Below, in pieces: positions 1 through 8,999 of a stretch of 64,000 nucleotides of DNA. A program made the position numbers and the translations under genes. The notes under the pieces are model-generated. The model was not told the origin of the DNA. It did no database searches and saw only the letters and a program-made list of their open reading frames with translations. This DNA comes from Oscillospiraceae bacterium (GTDB lineage: Bacteria > Bacillota > Clostridia > Oscillospirales > CAG-272), in contig SVRK01000004.1 of assembly GCA_015064855.1 (NCBI GenBank), positions 1 through 64,000 of the forward strand, read 5' to 3'. Position 1 is the stretch's first letter. Every line of letters starts with the position of its first letter.

Positions 1-105
1 GAAATTGAATATGTCAATCGCCTGATGACTCACAGTTGGGGACAAAAGGTGGTCAGATTCTATGATTTAGACGGCAACCTAATTGAAGTTGGAACACCAA
101 TATAA
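1..105 (+). CDS. VOC/glyoxalase-family protein, C-terminal fragment
   Basis: The reading frame is open from the first base and stops at 103-105, so only the last 34 residues are present. They end in VVRFYDLDGNLIEVGTPI. The pattern of a beta strand, then D-x-D-G-N-x-I-E-V, is the typical last strand of vicinal-oxygen-chelate (glyoxalase/bleomycin resistance) domains, where the final Glu often binds the metal. The substrate cannot be inferred from this piece. The gene continues to the left of the window. Confidence 0.7.
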   Translation, partial: EIEYVNRLMTHSWGQKVVRFYDLDGNLIEVGTPI

Positions 106-148
106 TCAACAAATTCCAATTTGTCGAGCAGGCAACAGCGTGAAATCA

Positions 149-260
149 CACACCTTTTTACTGTTCTTACCTACATTTACACACCTTTTTACTGTTCTTA
201 CCTACATTTACACACCTTTTTACTGTTCTTACCTACATTTACACACCTTTTTACTGTTCT
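149..260. repeat. 31-bp tandem repeat, about 3.6 copies
   Basis: Three perfect 31-bp units begin at 149, 180 and 211, and a 19-base partial unit begins at 242. The unit starts CACACCTTTTTACTGTTCTT. There are no spacers between units. Because 31 is not a multiple of 3, the repeat reads through all three frames without a stop on the + strand, which gives spurious F/L/Y-rich ORFs. It lies between the end of the VOC gene and a terminator. Confidence 0.95.
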
Positions 261-269
261 TTCGCAAAT

Positions 270-298
270 AAAAAGGACACCAATTCGGTGTCCTTTTT
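270..298. terminator. Bidirectional intrinsic terminator (GGACACC stem)
   Basis: GGACACC (275-281), loop AATTC and GGTGTCC (287-293) are flanked by A5 on the left and T5 on the right, so the hairpin can stop transcription on both strands. It serves the VOC gene on + and the operon ending at 336 on -. Near-identical stems recur at 8974-8995 and 9590-9613. Confidence 0.85.
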
Positions 299-335
299 AT
301 TTTGCTTTGCTAGCTTTTAGAGTATTTTAGATCTC

Positions 336-680
336 TTACTCTTTACATTGAGTTGCTACTACTGTGCTTCCAAAAAGGTCAGAAATTATTACGTCTCCCA
401 CGTTAAGTGGTAGCTTTGCTACGGTTGCATTTATTATTTCCATAGCCTCAAAGACCTTTTCCTTAGGAATTGGCTTGCTCGTTTTAACAGAAACAAGCTC
501 TCCGTTTTCACAACGGACTGTGGTTGTTACCATTCTTTTAGGGGCTGTGCATTCGTTTATTGCATATTCCTTTCCTCTTGGGCAAGTATTACCAACAACG
601 GACAATATGTTTTTCCCTTCCAACGTTACAACTAGGCTACATCCCAGAGGACATGCTATACAGGTTAATTCTCTTTTCAT
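336..680 (-). CDS. DUF1667 protein of the glycerol-3-phosphate dehydrogenase operon
   Basis: This 114-residue protein has two Cys pairs near the N-terminus (CIACPLGC, residues 8-15) and another Cys in NTCPRG. DUF1667 (COG3862) proteins have this layout and are encoded next to anaerobic G3P-dehydrogenase-like flavoproteins. They probably carry a metal centre and act as a small redox subunit; that role is inferred from context, not shown here. The start codon overlaps the stop of the upstream flavoprotein by one base, so the two are translationally coupled. It is the last gene of the operon, and the terminator at 270-298 follows. Confidence 0.85.
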   Translation of the reverse strand: MKRELTCIACPLGCSLVVTLEGKNILSVVGNTCPRGKEYAINECTAPKRMVTTTVRCENGELVSVKTSKPIPKEKVFEAMEIINATVAKLPLNVGDVIISDLFGSTVVATQCKE

Positions 681-1915
681 TATAGTTCCTCCAGCTCAAG
701 CCTTAATTTGGATACCCCATCAAGGATTTTACTATCAATCTTCAAGGTTTCCATCTCCGATGGTGCTATTCTTTGCTTTTTTCTTGATAGAACCAGCTTT
801 TCATTTGCATAAACGTTTATTTTTACGTTTCTATATAAGTCTGCGGTTCTAAAGTAAAGGGTTGTGTCCTTTTTCTCTGTCAATATTTGAGGAACAGTAT
901 AGCGTATTTTTCCATCGGTTGAAATAGGAATATTTACTGTTTTATTATTAATTCCCTTTATGTAATCAGAAGCGCCCTTGCCTGCTATTTCCGCTTCCTC
1001 GGACACGTAGTCAACCAAGTCGTGAACGTGCAAAACGTTTCCGCAGGAAAATACTCCCTCTATATCGGTTTCTCTGTTTTGGTCAACCACACTACCGTTT
1101 GTTACAGATGAAATTTTAGCTCCAATGCCCTTTGTTAACTCGTTTTCGGGAATTAAGCCACAGGACAAAAGTAATGTATCACAAGGAATAAACTCATAGG
1201 TTTGCTTAATCGGCTTGCGATTTTCGTCAACCTTAGCAATCGTAACTCCCGTCAGTCTTTCCTTTCCGTGAAGCGCCACTACTGTGTGAGATAGTCTTAA
1301 GGGAATATTAAAATCGTTTAAGCATTGCTCAATATTCCTTGCAAGTCCTGACGAATATGGCATAAGCTCACATACCGCCTTAACGTTAGCGCCCTCAAGG
1401 GTCATTCTTCGAGCCATGATAAGACCTATATCTCCCGAGCCCAGAATAACGACCTCCTTGCCTGGCATATATCCCTTCATATTAACCAGCTTTTGTGCAG
1501 TGCCTGCACTATAAACACCGGCTGGACGAGTGCCTGCAATATTTAAAGCTCCCTTTGCTCTTTCGCGACATCCCATAGCAAGAATGATAGCCTTTGCTTC
1601 AATTTCAAAAATTCCGTCCTCGCTATTTGAGGCTATTATTTTTTTATCCTTTGTTATTTCAAGAACCATTGTATTAAGCTTAACGCTTATTCCAAGCTCC
1701 TTCACTCTTTTTTCGTATCTATACGCATACTCTGGGCCTGTAAGCTCCTCTTTAAACTTATGAAGTCCGAAGCCGTTATGTATGCATTGACGAAGAATGC
1801 CACCCAGCTTATCGTCTCTTTCAAGAATAAGAATATCTCTTATTCCGTTTTCATAAGCAGATATTGCGGAGCTCATTCCGGCAGGGCCACCGCCTATAAT
1901 CACAAGCTCTGTCAT
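680..1915 (-). CDS. FAD/NAD-dependent oxidoreductase, second subunit of GlpA-like system
   Basis: This 411-residue flavoprotein has an FAD dinucleotide fold at residues 4-15 (VIIGGGPAGMSS). A second Rossmann motif in the middle (VVILGSGDIGLIMARR) should bind NAD. It lacks the redox CxxC of disulfide reductases and instead has the segment GGILRQCIHNGFGLHKF, which is typical of the flavoproteins paired with GlpA-like oxidases and DUF1667 proteins. The likely role is passing electrons from glycerol-3-phosphate (or a similar hydroxyacid) oxidation to NAD or another acceptor. It overlaps the upstream gene by 4 bp (ATGA), so it is part of one operon. Confidence 0.85.
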   Translation of the reverse strand: MTELVIIGGGPAGMSSAISAYENGIRDILILERDDKLGGILRQCIHNGFGLHKFKEELTGPEYAYRYEKRVKELGISVKLNTMVLEITKDKKIIASNSEDGIFEIEAKAIILAMGCRERAKGALNIAGTRPAGVYSAGTAQKLVNMKGYMPGKEVVILGSGDIGLIMARRMTLEGANVKAVCELMPYSSGLARNIEQCLNDFNIPLRLSHTVVALHGKERLTGVTIAKVDENRKPIKQTYEFIPCDTLLLSCGLIPENELTKGIGAKISSVTNGSVVDQNRETDIEGVFSCGNVLHVHDLVDYVSEEAEIAGKGASDYIKGINNKTVNIPISTDGKIRYTVPQILTEKKDTTLYFRTADLYRNVKINVYANEKLVLSRKKQRIAPSEMETLKIDSKILDGVSKLRLELEEL

Positions 1916-3348
1916 CTCTTTATCTCCTTTGTTTTGCCTGTTGCTACGTATGATTCTCCACCGAATTTTGTTATTTTTTCGTATGGTAAATTAAGCTCCC
2001 TTGAAAGAAGCTCTATTATATAAGGACTGCAAAATCCACCTTGACATCTACCCATTTGAGAACGAGTACGTCTTTTTACTCCGTCTAGGTCAGTTGCCCT
2101 TGGTTGAGTGCGTATTGCATCAAGAATTTCTCCCTCTGTAACGCCCTCACAGCGACAAATTATCTTTCCGTAGGATGGATTTTCCTTTATCATTTTGTTT
2201 TTCTCTTCTATGGTTGCTTCTCTAAATGCGTGCATAGATTTTCTATTAGTAATTGGGTTTTCCTTTTTGACAAGGGGAAGTCCAATTTTGCTTAAAAGAT
2301 TGCATACGTATTCTGCAATAGCAGGAGACGCGGAAAGTCCCGGAGATTCAATGCCTGCAACGTTTACGTAGCGATTTTTAGGGGAGTTAATAATAAAATC
2401 TCCTGTACTGCCAACGGAGCGAAGTCCGGAGAATGACGTAATCGTTTTATTTTTGGGAATATTGGAAACGCTTCTTTCAGCTATATCATAGATAGATGCG
2501 AAAAATTCACAAGAGGTTGATTTATCGGTTTTGTCCTCGCCGTCAATCGCAGTCGGTCCTAAAAGAAGATTTCCATCAACCGTTGGAGAAACAAGTATAC
2601 CCTTACCCATTTTGCTGGGAGTTACAAATATTGTATGAGACACAATGCCTCCACTTTCCTTATCCAGAAGCACATATTCTCCGCGACGAGGATGCACTTT
2701 AAATGAAGAATCTCCTACAAGGCTCGCTATTTTATCCGAATATACACCTGCACAGTTTACTATGTATTTTGAAAGGATTTGCTCATCTTTAGATTTTATT
2801 ACGTAATAGTCACCTTTATCTTCTATTTCCGTCACCTCAAAGCTACATTTAAGCTCAGCACCGTTATCCATAGCGTTTCCTATTGCAGATACCGCTAAAT
2901 CGTACGGACAGATTATAGCACCCGTTGGGGCATACAAGGCGCAAGTAACCCCTTTACCTATGTTGGGCTCAATTTTTAGAATTTCGCTTCTTGTTAGGAT
3001 TTTTAATCCCTCAACACCGTTTGTATTGCCTCTGTTTAACAGCTCCTTAAGGGTAATTTCGTCTTCCTCGTTAAAGCCTACTACAAGCGAACCGTTGTTT
3101 ATGTATTTTACTCCTAATGACTTTGCAATCTGTGGCATCATTTTTGAGCCTCTTACATTTAATTCAGCCTTTAGCGTTCCTACCTTTGCATCAAATCCGG
3201 CGTGAACTATTGCAGAGTTTGCCTTAGTTGCTCCCGTGGCTACGTCGCTTTCCTTTTCAATCAAGCATACGCTTATATTGTAAAAGGATAGCTCTCTTGC
3301 TATCATACCACCCACAACTCCTGCACCAATTATTGCTATATCGTACAT
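1912..3348 (-). CDS. GlpA-like FAD oxidoreductase with BFD-type [2Fe-2S] domain (probable glycerol-3-phosphate dehydrogenase)
   Basis: The 478-residue protein begins with an FAD-binding motif (DIAIIGAGVVGGMIARE) of the DAO superfamily. It ends with a BFD-like iron-sulfur domain whose four Cys appear as CRCEG and, about 30 residues later, CQGGFC. This domain order matches Bacillota anaerobic G3P dehydrogenases and L-2-hydroxyglutarate oxidase relatives. Followed by a second flavoprotein and a DUF1667 protein, it most likely oxidises glycerol-3-phosphate to dihydroxyacetone phosphate. No glpK or glpF is in view, so the exact substrate stays open. A good promoter lies at 3379-3407. Confidence 0.85.
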   Translation of the reverse strand: MYDIAIIGAGVVGGMIARELSFYNISVCLIEKESDVATGATKANSAIVHAGFDAKVGTLKAELNVRGSKMMPQIAKSLGVKYINNGSLVVGFNEEDEITLKELLNRGNTNGVEGLKILTRSEILKIEPNIGKGVTCALYAPTGAIICPYDLAVSAIGNAMDNGAELKCSFEVTEIEDKGDYYVIKSKDEQILSKYIVNCAGVYSDKIASLVGDSSFKVHPRRGEYVLLDKESGGIVSHTIFVTPSKMGKGILVSPTVDGNLLLGPTAIDGEDKTDKSTSCEFFASIYDIAERSVSNIPKNKTITSFSGLRSVGSTGDFIINSPKNRYVNVAGIESPGLSASPAIAEYVCNLLSKIGLPLVKKENPITNRKSMHAFREATIEEKNKMIKENPSYGKIICRCEGVTEGEILDAIRTQPRATDLDGVKRRTRSQMGRCQGGFCSPYIIELLSRELNLPYEKITKFGGESYVATGKTKEIKR

Positions 3349-3378
3349 ATTGTCTCCTAAAAATAAATTATTACTATA

Positions 3379-3407
3379 ATTTTAACATAAATTAAATGAC
3401 AGGTCAA
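3379..3407 (-). promoter_or_regulatory. Promoter of the GlpA-like operon
   Basis: Read on the minus strand: TTGACC (3407-3402), 17-bp spacer, TAAAAT (3384-3379), about 30 bp upstream of the start, with AGGAG before the ATG. Confidence 0.75.
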
Positions 3408-3423
3408 TATTTTTGGTTTCACC

Positions 3424-3630
3424 ATGTATTTGACACTCGGAGCGTTCCAAATGTCCGTTTTCGGTTTTTTCGATTCATATCATATTGCCGAGCCAATTCT
3501 TCCAAATACCCCATTAACCGCATGGGTTATGGCTCCCATATACGCAGTTAGCTATGGACTCGTTTTACTAGCTATTGAGCTTGCACGAAAGTATAAAAGC
3601 GCAAGACAAAAAACACCGCTTATTAAATAA
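3424..3630 (+). CDS. Small membrane protein or remnant, 68 residues
   Basis: The frame is open from 3400, just after a TGA, and encodes one clear membrane helix (about residues 34-53, WVMAPIYAVSYGLVLLAIEL) followed by a basic tail ending in a stop at 3628. No ribosome site precedes the ATG, and the N-terminal half looks like the interior of a larger multi-pass protein. It may therefore be the 3' remnant of a deleted membrane gene, possibly an acyltransferase-3 or similar. It is followed by the terminator at 3654-3673. I do not recognise the family. Confidence 0.35.
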   Translation: MYLTLGAFQMSVFGFFDSYHIAEPILPNTPLTAWVMAPIYAVSYGLVLLAIELARKYKSARQKTPLIK

Positions 3631-3653
3631 GCCTATTGCGACAACATAAAAAC

Positions 3654-3674
3654 GGCACTAAAAGTGCCCTTTTT
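3654..3674. terminator. Intrinsic terminator, shared by convergent genes
   Basis: GGCAC (3654-3658), loop of five, GTGCC (3664-3668), then a T-rich tail. On the minus strand the same hairpin is followed by G-T5 and would end the gtrA-like transcript. Confidence 0.7.
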
Positions 3675-3687
3675 ATTATATTCAATA

Positions 3688-4146
3688 TCAATCTTCGCTC
3701 TTTTTTCCTATTTTGCCATAAACAAAAATTTTTCTGCCGCCATAGTTCCAGAAAAGCACTATGCACTTAACAAAGCAGATTAAAATTAGGTAAAAAATCT
3801 CGTGCTCTCCTATTATAAACGAGCCTATAACGGTTAGTATTTCGGATAAAATAAGTCCAATAATTCCAACGCCGGCAGACAGTAAAAATGCGCGTATGGT
3901 TTTGCCCCTTTTTTGTTGCTCGTTTGTTACAAAAACAAAGACGTTTGACAAGAAAAAGTTTACTAAAAGACCCATTAAAAAGCCGGCCGCCACGGAGATT
4001 ATCACAAAAGGCGTATCATCCTTGGTTGCGCGAAATATAAAATATAAAAGCGTATAATTTATAGCCATATCCACAACAGAGCTAATTCCACCTACAATGA
4101 CATAGCGCAAAAACTCCATCATGCTTGATTTAGTTATTTTTTTCAT
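3688..4146 (-). CDS. GtrA-family membrane protein
   Basis: This 152-residue protein has four predicted membrane helices (about 12-37, 46-68, 85-107, 115-136) and the GtrA start pattern of a basic N-terminus, then FLRYVIVGGISSVVD. GtrA-like proteins are thought to help move or present polyprenyl-phosphate-linked sugars for cell-surface glycosylation. The C-terminus is basic (RKIFVYGKIGKK). No glycosyltransferase partner is adjacent. It is transcribed alone from a strong promoter (4178-4206), divergent from the arabinofuranosidase gene. Confidence 0.85.
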   Translation of the reverse strand: MKKITKSSMMEFLRYVIVGGISSVVDMAINYTLLYFIFRATKDDTPFVIISVAAGFLMGLLVNFFLSNVFVFVTNEQQKRGKTIRAFLLSAGVGIIGLILSEILTVIGSFIIGEHEIFYLILICFVKCIVLFWNYGGRKIFVYGKIGKKSED

Positions 4147-4177
4147 TTCTGTTCCTTTAAGAATTTCTTATATAATA

Positions 4178-4206
4178 ATTATAATGCCACGGGGTTTTTT
4201 TGTCAA
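4178..4206 (-). promoter_or_regulatory. Promoter of the gtrA-like gene
   Basis: TTGACA (4206-4201), 17-bp spacer, TATAAT (4183-4178) on the minus strand; both hexamers match consensus. Confidence 0.85.
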
Positions 4207-4236
4207 CCGTTCTTTGGGATTTGCCCCTTTTATATA

Positions 4237-4265
4237 TTGATTTTTTTTGATTTTCGTGATAGAAT
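4237..4265 (+). promoter_or_regulatory. Promoter of the GH51 gene
   Basis: TTGATT (4237-4242), 17-bp spacer, TAGAAT (4260-4265), with AAGGAG at 4281-4286 ahead of the ATG at 4296. It lies back to back with the gtrA-like promoter. Confidence 0.75.
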
Positions 4266-4268
4266 TAA

Positions 4269-5780
<1,512 letters not shown>

Positions 5781-5781
5781 C

Positions 5782-5809
5782 AAAAAGCCACGTACTCCGT
5801 GGCTTTTTT
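5782..5809 (+). terminator. Intrinsic terminator after GH51 gene
   Basis: GCCACG (5787-5792), loop TACTC, CGTGGC (5798-5803), preceded by A5 and followed by T6, two bases after the stop codon. Confidence 0.9.
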
Positions 5810-5914
5810 ATTATCATTTATCAAAAACAAATCTAGCCCCTAAGCCTTATACTAAAATGCTCCACCAAGCTAAATAAAAAATTTATAATCAAGTAAAAAT
5901 CCATTCTGCCTCAC

Positions 5915-6082
5915 CTACGCCCTTACTCTTTTTAACTGTACGTTTGATATTCCATTAAAATCCGCAAGTCTTGAAATAAAAAGCCTTGCCGTTTCCTTTT
6001 TTCTAAATTCCTCTTGTATTTTTCCGCCCTCTGTGCCTGTGTTATAATCGTAGGTTACTCTCCATAAACGTGATTTTAACAT
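5915..6082 (-). CDS. Small conserved-looking protein, 55 residues, function unknown
   Basis: The ATG at 6082 follows a good ribosome site (AAGGAG at 6097-6092) and a promoter at 6115-6143; the frame stops at TAG 5917-5915. The product starts MLKSRLWRVTYDYN and ends NVQLKRVRA. It is soluble and basic, with polar residues such as KIQEEFRKKE in a probable central helix. I do not recognise the family. Promoter, Shine-Dalgarno and codon use support a real gene. It sits alone between the GH51 terminator and a divergent membrane-protein gene. Confidence 0.6.
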   Translation of the reverse strand: MLKSRLWRVTYDYNTGTEGGKIQEEFRKKETARLFISRLADFNGISNVQLKRVRA

Positions 6083-6114
6083 ATCTTTTCTCCTTTAGTT
6101 TGCTTTGTACTTTA

Positions 6115-6143
6115 AGTATATCATTATATTTACGCTATGTAAA
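6115..6143 (-). promoter_or_regulatory. Promoter of the 55-residue small gene
   Basis: TTTACA (6143-6138), 17-bp spacer, TATACT (6120-6115) on the minus strand, about 30 bp upstream of the start codon. Confidence 0.7.
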
Positions 6144-6289
6144 TGAACATAGAAAGTATTTTTTAGTTCCTGTTTTGCTCATTTTATCCGTTTTTCCCTC
6201 GTTTTTTGTTACTATTGTCGGTTTACATATTTCGATTTTTTGATTTTTGTGCGACACAAATTGTGTATTTTTTGTTAATTGTTTTTCTT

Positions 6290-6318
6290 TTGTATGTACA
6301 AATTAAATTCTTTATGTT
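6290..6318 (+). promoter_or_regulatory. Possible promoter of the YwaF-like gene
   Basis: TTGTAT (6290-6295), 17-bp spacer, TATGTT (6313-6318). Both hexamers are imperfect. The ribosome site AGGAG follows at 6350-6354. Confidence 0.4.
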
Positions 6319-6359
6319 AGACTGTGTGCGGCATGCAAAAAATCTAATTAGGAGTTATT

Positions 6360-7223
6360 ATGAAAGAATTTTTTGGCATAGGGGGAGCCGGTGCTCCCAA
6401 TGGCGCATTTTCTTGGCAACATATCACCTTGGTAAGCACCTGTCTTGTTCTTATGATAGGTCTAGCTATTGGCTTTGGCATTTGGTTAAGAAAAAAAGAA
6501 TTTAAAATCAAAAACCGCGTAATTATAGCCTCGGCAATTTCTATCCTTTCATTTGAGGCTGTTAAGATTTTCGTTAACATTCTTGACGAGGCGCTCTATG
6601 GCGACAATGTCTTAAAGACAATTCTTTGGAATTTACCTCTTTTCCTTTGCTCAATTATGCTTGTTGCAATTCCAGTTGCGGCATTTTGCAAGGGCAAATT
6701 AAAGGAAGGCTCGCTTGACTTTGTTATGATGTTTGGAATTTTAGGCGCACTCTTTGGACCTATCGGCGCAATTCAAGATTATGATAGTTATCCTGCCTTC
6801 TGCTTCCATAACATAGTATCGGCAATTACCCACTCAATTTCAGGCTTTACCTCTTTATACATCATTATTTCGGGTATATCAAGTGTAAGAAGGAAAAATA
6901 TGTGGATAAGCTACACTATTTTGGGCGTTTTTGGCGTAATGGCATATGCAGTCAACGTAATATGCGGACTTAATTATGGCGGAGATATTTTTGAAAACTC
7001 ACCAAACTATATGTTCTTAATGCGTGATGACGGAACTCCTTATACGTTGGTTACCGCCATGACAGGTGGCAACAAGGTGCTTTATCCAATAGTTGTTATG
7101 CTACTTTTCGTTTTATATATGTCTCTCTTTTACGGTATCTTTTTCCTCATACGATATTTATATGCAAAAAAGCACCCAAGAGGCGCGGACAAAACAGAAG
7201 AAGCAATTTTGACAGAAGAATAA
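6360..7223 (+). CDS. YwaF/TMEM164-family integral membrane protein
   Basis: This 287-residue protein has about seven hydrophobic helices spread over the whole length and a charged C-terminal tail. The layout (short N-terminus with SWQHITLV, a conserved WNLPLFLCSI helix, then NIVSAITHS and a long last helix) matches the bacterial YwaF / TIGR02206 family. Its biochemical function is unknown. In the TMEM164 branch a Cys/His pair acts in acyl transfer; whether that applies here is untested. It is monocistronic, with a clear terminator 20 bases after the stop. Confidence 0.7.
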   Translation: MKEFFGIGGAGAPNGAFSWQHITLVSTCLVLMIGLAIGFGIWLRKKEFKIKNRVIIASAISILSFEAVKIFVNILDEALYGDNVLKTILWNLPLFLCSIMLVAIPVAAFCKGKLKEGSLDFVMMFGILGALFGPIGAIQDYDSYPAFCFHNIVSAITHSISGFTSLYIIISGISSVRRKNMWISYTILGVFGVMAYAVNVICGLNYGGDIFENSPNYMFLMRDDGTPYTLVTAMTGGNKVLYPIVVMLLFVLYMSLFYGIFFLIRYLYAKKHPRGADKTEEAILTEE

Positions 7224-7241
7224 TTAGACAAATAAAAAATA

Positions 7242-7277
7242 AAAACCACGGATTTGCGTAAATCCGTGGTTTTCTTT
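7242..7277 (+). terminator. Intrinsic terminator after YwaF-like gene
   Basis: A perfect 13-bp stem (7243-7255 with 7260-7272, core CCACGG/CCGTGG), GCGT loop and a T-rich tail. It can also act on the minus strand for the convergent EEP gene. Confidence 0.9.
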
Positions 7278-7334
7278 TTATATAATTTCAAGCTCGTTTT
7301 TGTATACGTTTGATATTCGCCTACTAGGTTGTCA

Positions 7335-8042
7335 TTATTCTACTAGCTTGATTTTTGCCGTATGTACTCTATGGTCTGAGGCAATTTTATTTGGTATCTC
7401 GGCAGAGATAACCTCTATGTCTTTTGATACAAAGATATAGTCTATTTTTATTTTAGGGTTATCGCTTGGGAAGGTTGGGGTGTTCTCACAAAAGCCCACA
7501 GATGCATCCTTCATTCTCTCTTTTATAGGCTTTAAAACAGGATTGTCGGGGGTGACGTTAAAGTCACCCATTAAAATGCATTTTTCATCCGTTATATTTT
7601 CAAGAATTGTTTTAACTGCGTTTTCCTGCTCGTCAGGATTTAGTCCAAAGTGACAAACAAGCACGGTAATTCCGCCCGTGAGCTTCGCCTTTAAAAGGCA
7701 TCTGGTTTCATAATATCCTTGATATTTTTTGGGATTGGGGTCGGGAATAATAATAGTTTCGGCACTTTCAATCGGAATTTTCGAGATAAAGCCGTTGCCA
7801 TACGAGCCCTCACCCGGCAAGCATATAGCCTTGGCAAAATAACAGCTTTGGAAGGTGCAAAGGTCAGAAAGAATTTTTGTTTGATTTGGCAAATCATCAC
7901 CCTCTACGCGATGCGAATACATCTCGTTTAAGCCGCAAATATCTGCGCCCTCGCTCAAAATAATGTCAGCCATAATTTGATAGTCAATTTTCTGCTCTAA
8001 AAAATTAAGGCAGTGCTGTGTATTAAATGTCATTATTTTCAT
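7335..8042 (-). CDS. Endonuclease/exonuclease/phosphatase (EEP) family hydrolase
   Basis: The 235-residue protein shows the EEP fold motifs in order: TFNTQH at the N-terminus, a metal-binding Glu in GLNEMY, MGDFNVTP in the middle, IDYIFVS, and a terminal SDHR with the catalytic Asp-His. Substrates of this superfamily range from DNA to phospholipid head groups. With no signal peptide and a GDPD gene 22 bp upstream on the same strand, action on a phosphodiester released from lipids or teichoic acids is plausible, but this is inference from context. Confidence 0.85.
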   Translation of the reverse strand: MKIMTFNTQHCLNFLEQKIDYQIMADIILSEGADICGLNEMYSHRVEGDDLPNQTKILSDLCTFQSCYFAKAICLPGEGSYGNGFISKIPIESAETIIIPDPNPKKYQGYYETRCLLKAKLTGGITVLVCHFGLNPDEQENAVKTILENITDEKCILMGDFNVTPDNPVLKPIKERMKDASVGFCENTPTFPSDNPKIKIDYIFVSKDIEVISAEIPNKIASDHRVHTAKIKLVE

Positions 8043-8064
8043 ATTTTAAAGCCCCATAAATTTA

Positions 8065-8784
8065 TCATTCCAATATATTAGATGTAATATAATCTATGCC
8101 CCATGAGGCAAGCCTTTCGCCCTCCTCGGCTGTGTCAACTGTCCAGCAGTTCACTGTAAGCCCCGCCTCGTGGCACTTGTCAATTTGCTCCTTAGTGAGC
8201 TCGCGACACCAAACGTCAACATCAATTTTATCTCGAACCAAGCGTACAATTTCCTCGTCGGTCACCTTCCAAAATAGGTACTGTGCACTTTGGTTTGGCA
8301 AAATGGCCTTAATTTTTGTAAGGTTTTCGTAAATAAAGGAAATAAATGTTGTGTTTTCAAGATAGTCATAGCTTTTTACTATCTCGATTATTTTTGCAAT
8401 TTCTTCCTCGGTGAAGTCGGATTTTAGCTCCAAAATCGCGTGCTTTTCATATTTTTTAACTATTTTTATGTAGTTTTCAAGAGAGCTTGGGCGTAAATCC
8501 ACCCTATCTTTTTTGCCGTCCTTATCAAAGAAAACCACGTTTTGAAGCATACCAAGCGAGGTCTTTTCAAGATAAATTTCCTCTCCTGCTATTCTTTTAT
8601 AATTGTCGTCGTGACCTATTACAAAATTTCCGTCGGCAGTTCTATGAATATCGGTTTCAATGCCATAATATGAACGGTTACCGGCTGCTACAAACGCGGA
8701 GTTTGTGTTCTCCACCTCAATGCCCGAAAGTCCCCTGTGGGCAATTATCCTTGTGCTTTTTTTATCGAATTTTATAGTATTCAT
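8065..8784 (-). CDS. Glycerophosphodiester phosphodiesterase (GDPD)
   Basis: This 239-residue TIM-barrel hydrolase splits glycerophosphodiesters into glycerol-3-phosphate and an alcohol. The family hallmarks are IIAHRGLSG near the N-terminus, then Glu-Asn-Thr in VENTNSAF, and GIETDIHRTADGNFVIGHDD with the metal-binding Glu/Asp and catalytic His. I chose the ATG at 8784 because GGAGG lies just upstream at 8794-8790; a TTG 12 bases earlier would place that ribosome site inside the gene. No signal peptide. It is first in a two-gene operon with the EEP hydrolase and could feed the G3P dehydrogenase at the left of the window. Confidence 0.93.
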   Translation of the reverse strand: MNTIKFDKKSTRIIAHRGLSGIEVENTNSAFVAAGNRSYYGIETDIHRTADGNFVIGHDDNYKRIAGEEIYLEKTSLGMLQNVVFFDKDGKKDRVDLRPSSLENYIKIVKKYEKHAILELKSDFTEEEIAKIIEIVKSYDYLENTTFISFIYENLTKIKAILPNQSAQYLFWKVTDEEIVRLVRDKIDVDVWCRELTKEQIDKCHEAGLTVNCWTVDTAEEGERLASWGIDYITSNILE

Positions 8785-8914
8785 TTTTCCCTCCAAAGCA
8801 GCAATAACGCAAGCTGATGCGCTGCCTAAATTCTGAATTTTTAATGGTAAGCAGGCAAATGCGAAAACGAGCTCGCACTTGTCAAGATTTTTTAAATAAA
8901 GTGCTTATAGAATA

Positions 8915-8943
8915 ATTTTAGCATACCAAAAAGCGTTTGTCAA
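8915..8943 (-). promoter_or_regulatory. Promoter of the GDPD-EEP operon
   Basis: TTGACA (8943-8938), 17-bp spacer, TAAAAT (8920-8915), leaving a leader of about 120 nt. The leader holds short inverted repeats but no riboswitch that I recognise. Confidence 0.7.
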
Positions 8944-8973
8944 CAAATGATAAATTATATATAGCGCCAAAAG

Positions 8974-8996
8974 AAGGACACCATTTGGTGTCCTTT
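8974..8996. terminator. Intrinsic terminator (GGACACC stem, copy 2)
   Basis: AAGGACACC (8974-8982), loop ATTT, GGTGTCCTT (8987-8995). It lies directly after the stop of the minus-strand gene at 9000 and has the same stem as the hairpin at 270-298. Confidence 0.75.
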
Positions 8997-8999
8997 CAA

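Noticed and set aside
149..260. Possible CRISPR array
   Set aside because: The 31-bp units are directly adjacent with no unique spacers, and no cas genes are present.
364..852. 162-residue open frame opposite the DUF1667 and flavoprotein genes
   Set aside because: It is a shadow of two well-supported genes.
8785..8914. Riboswitch in the long GDPD leader
   Set aside because: Only short inverted repeats are seen, with no conserved riboswitch core that I recognise.
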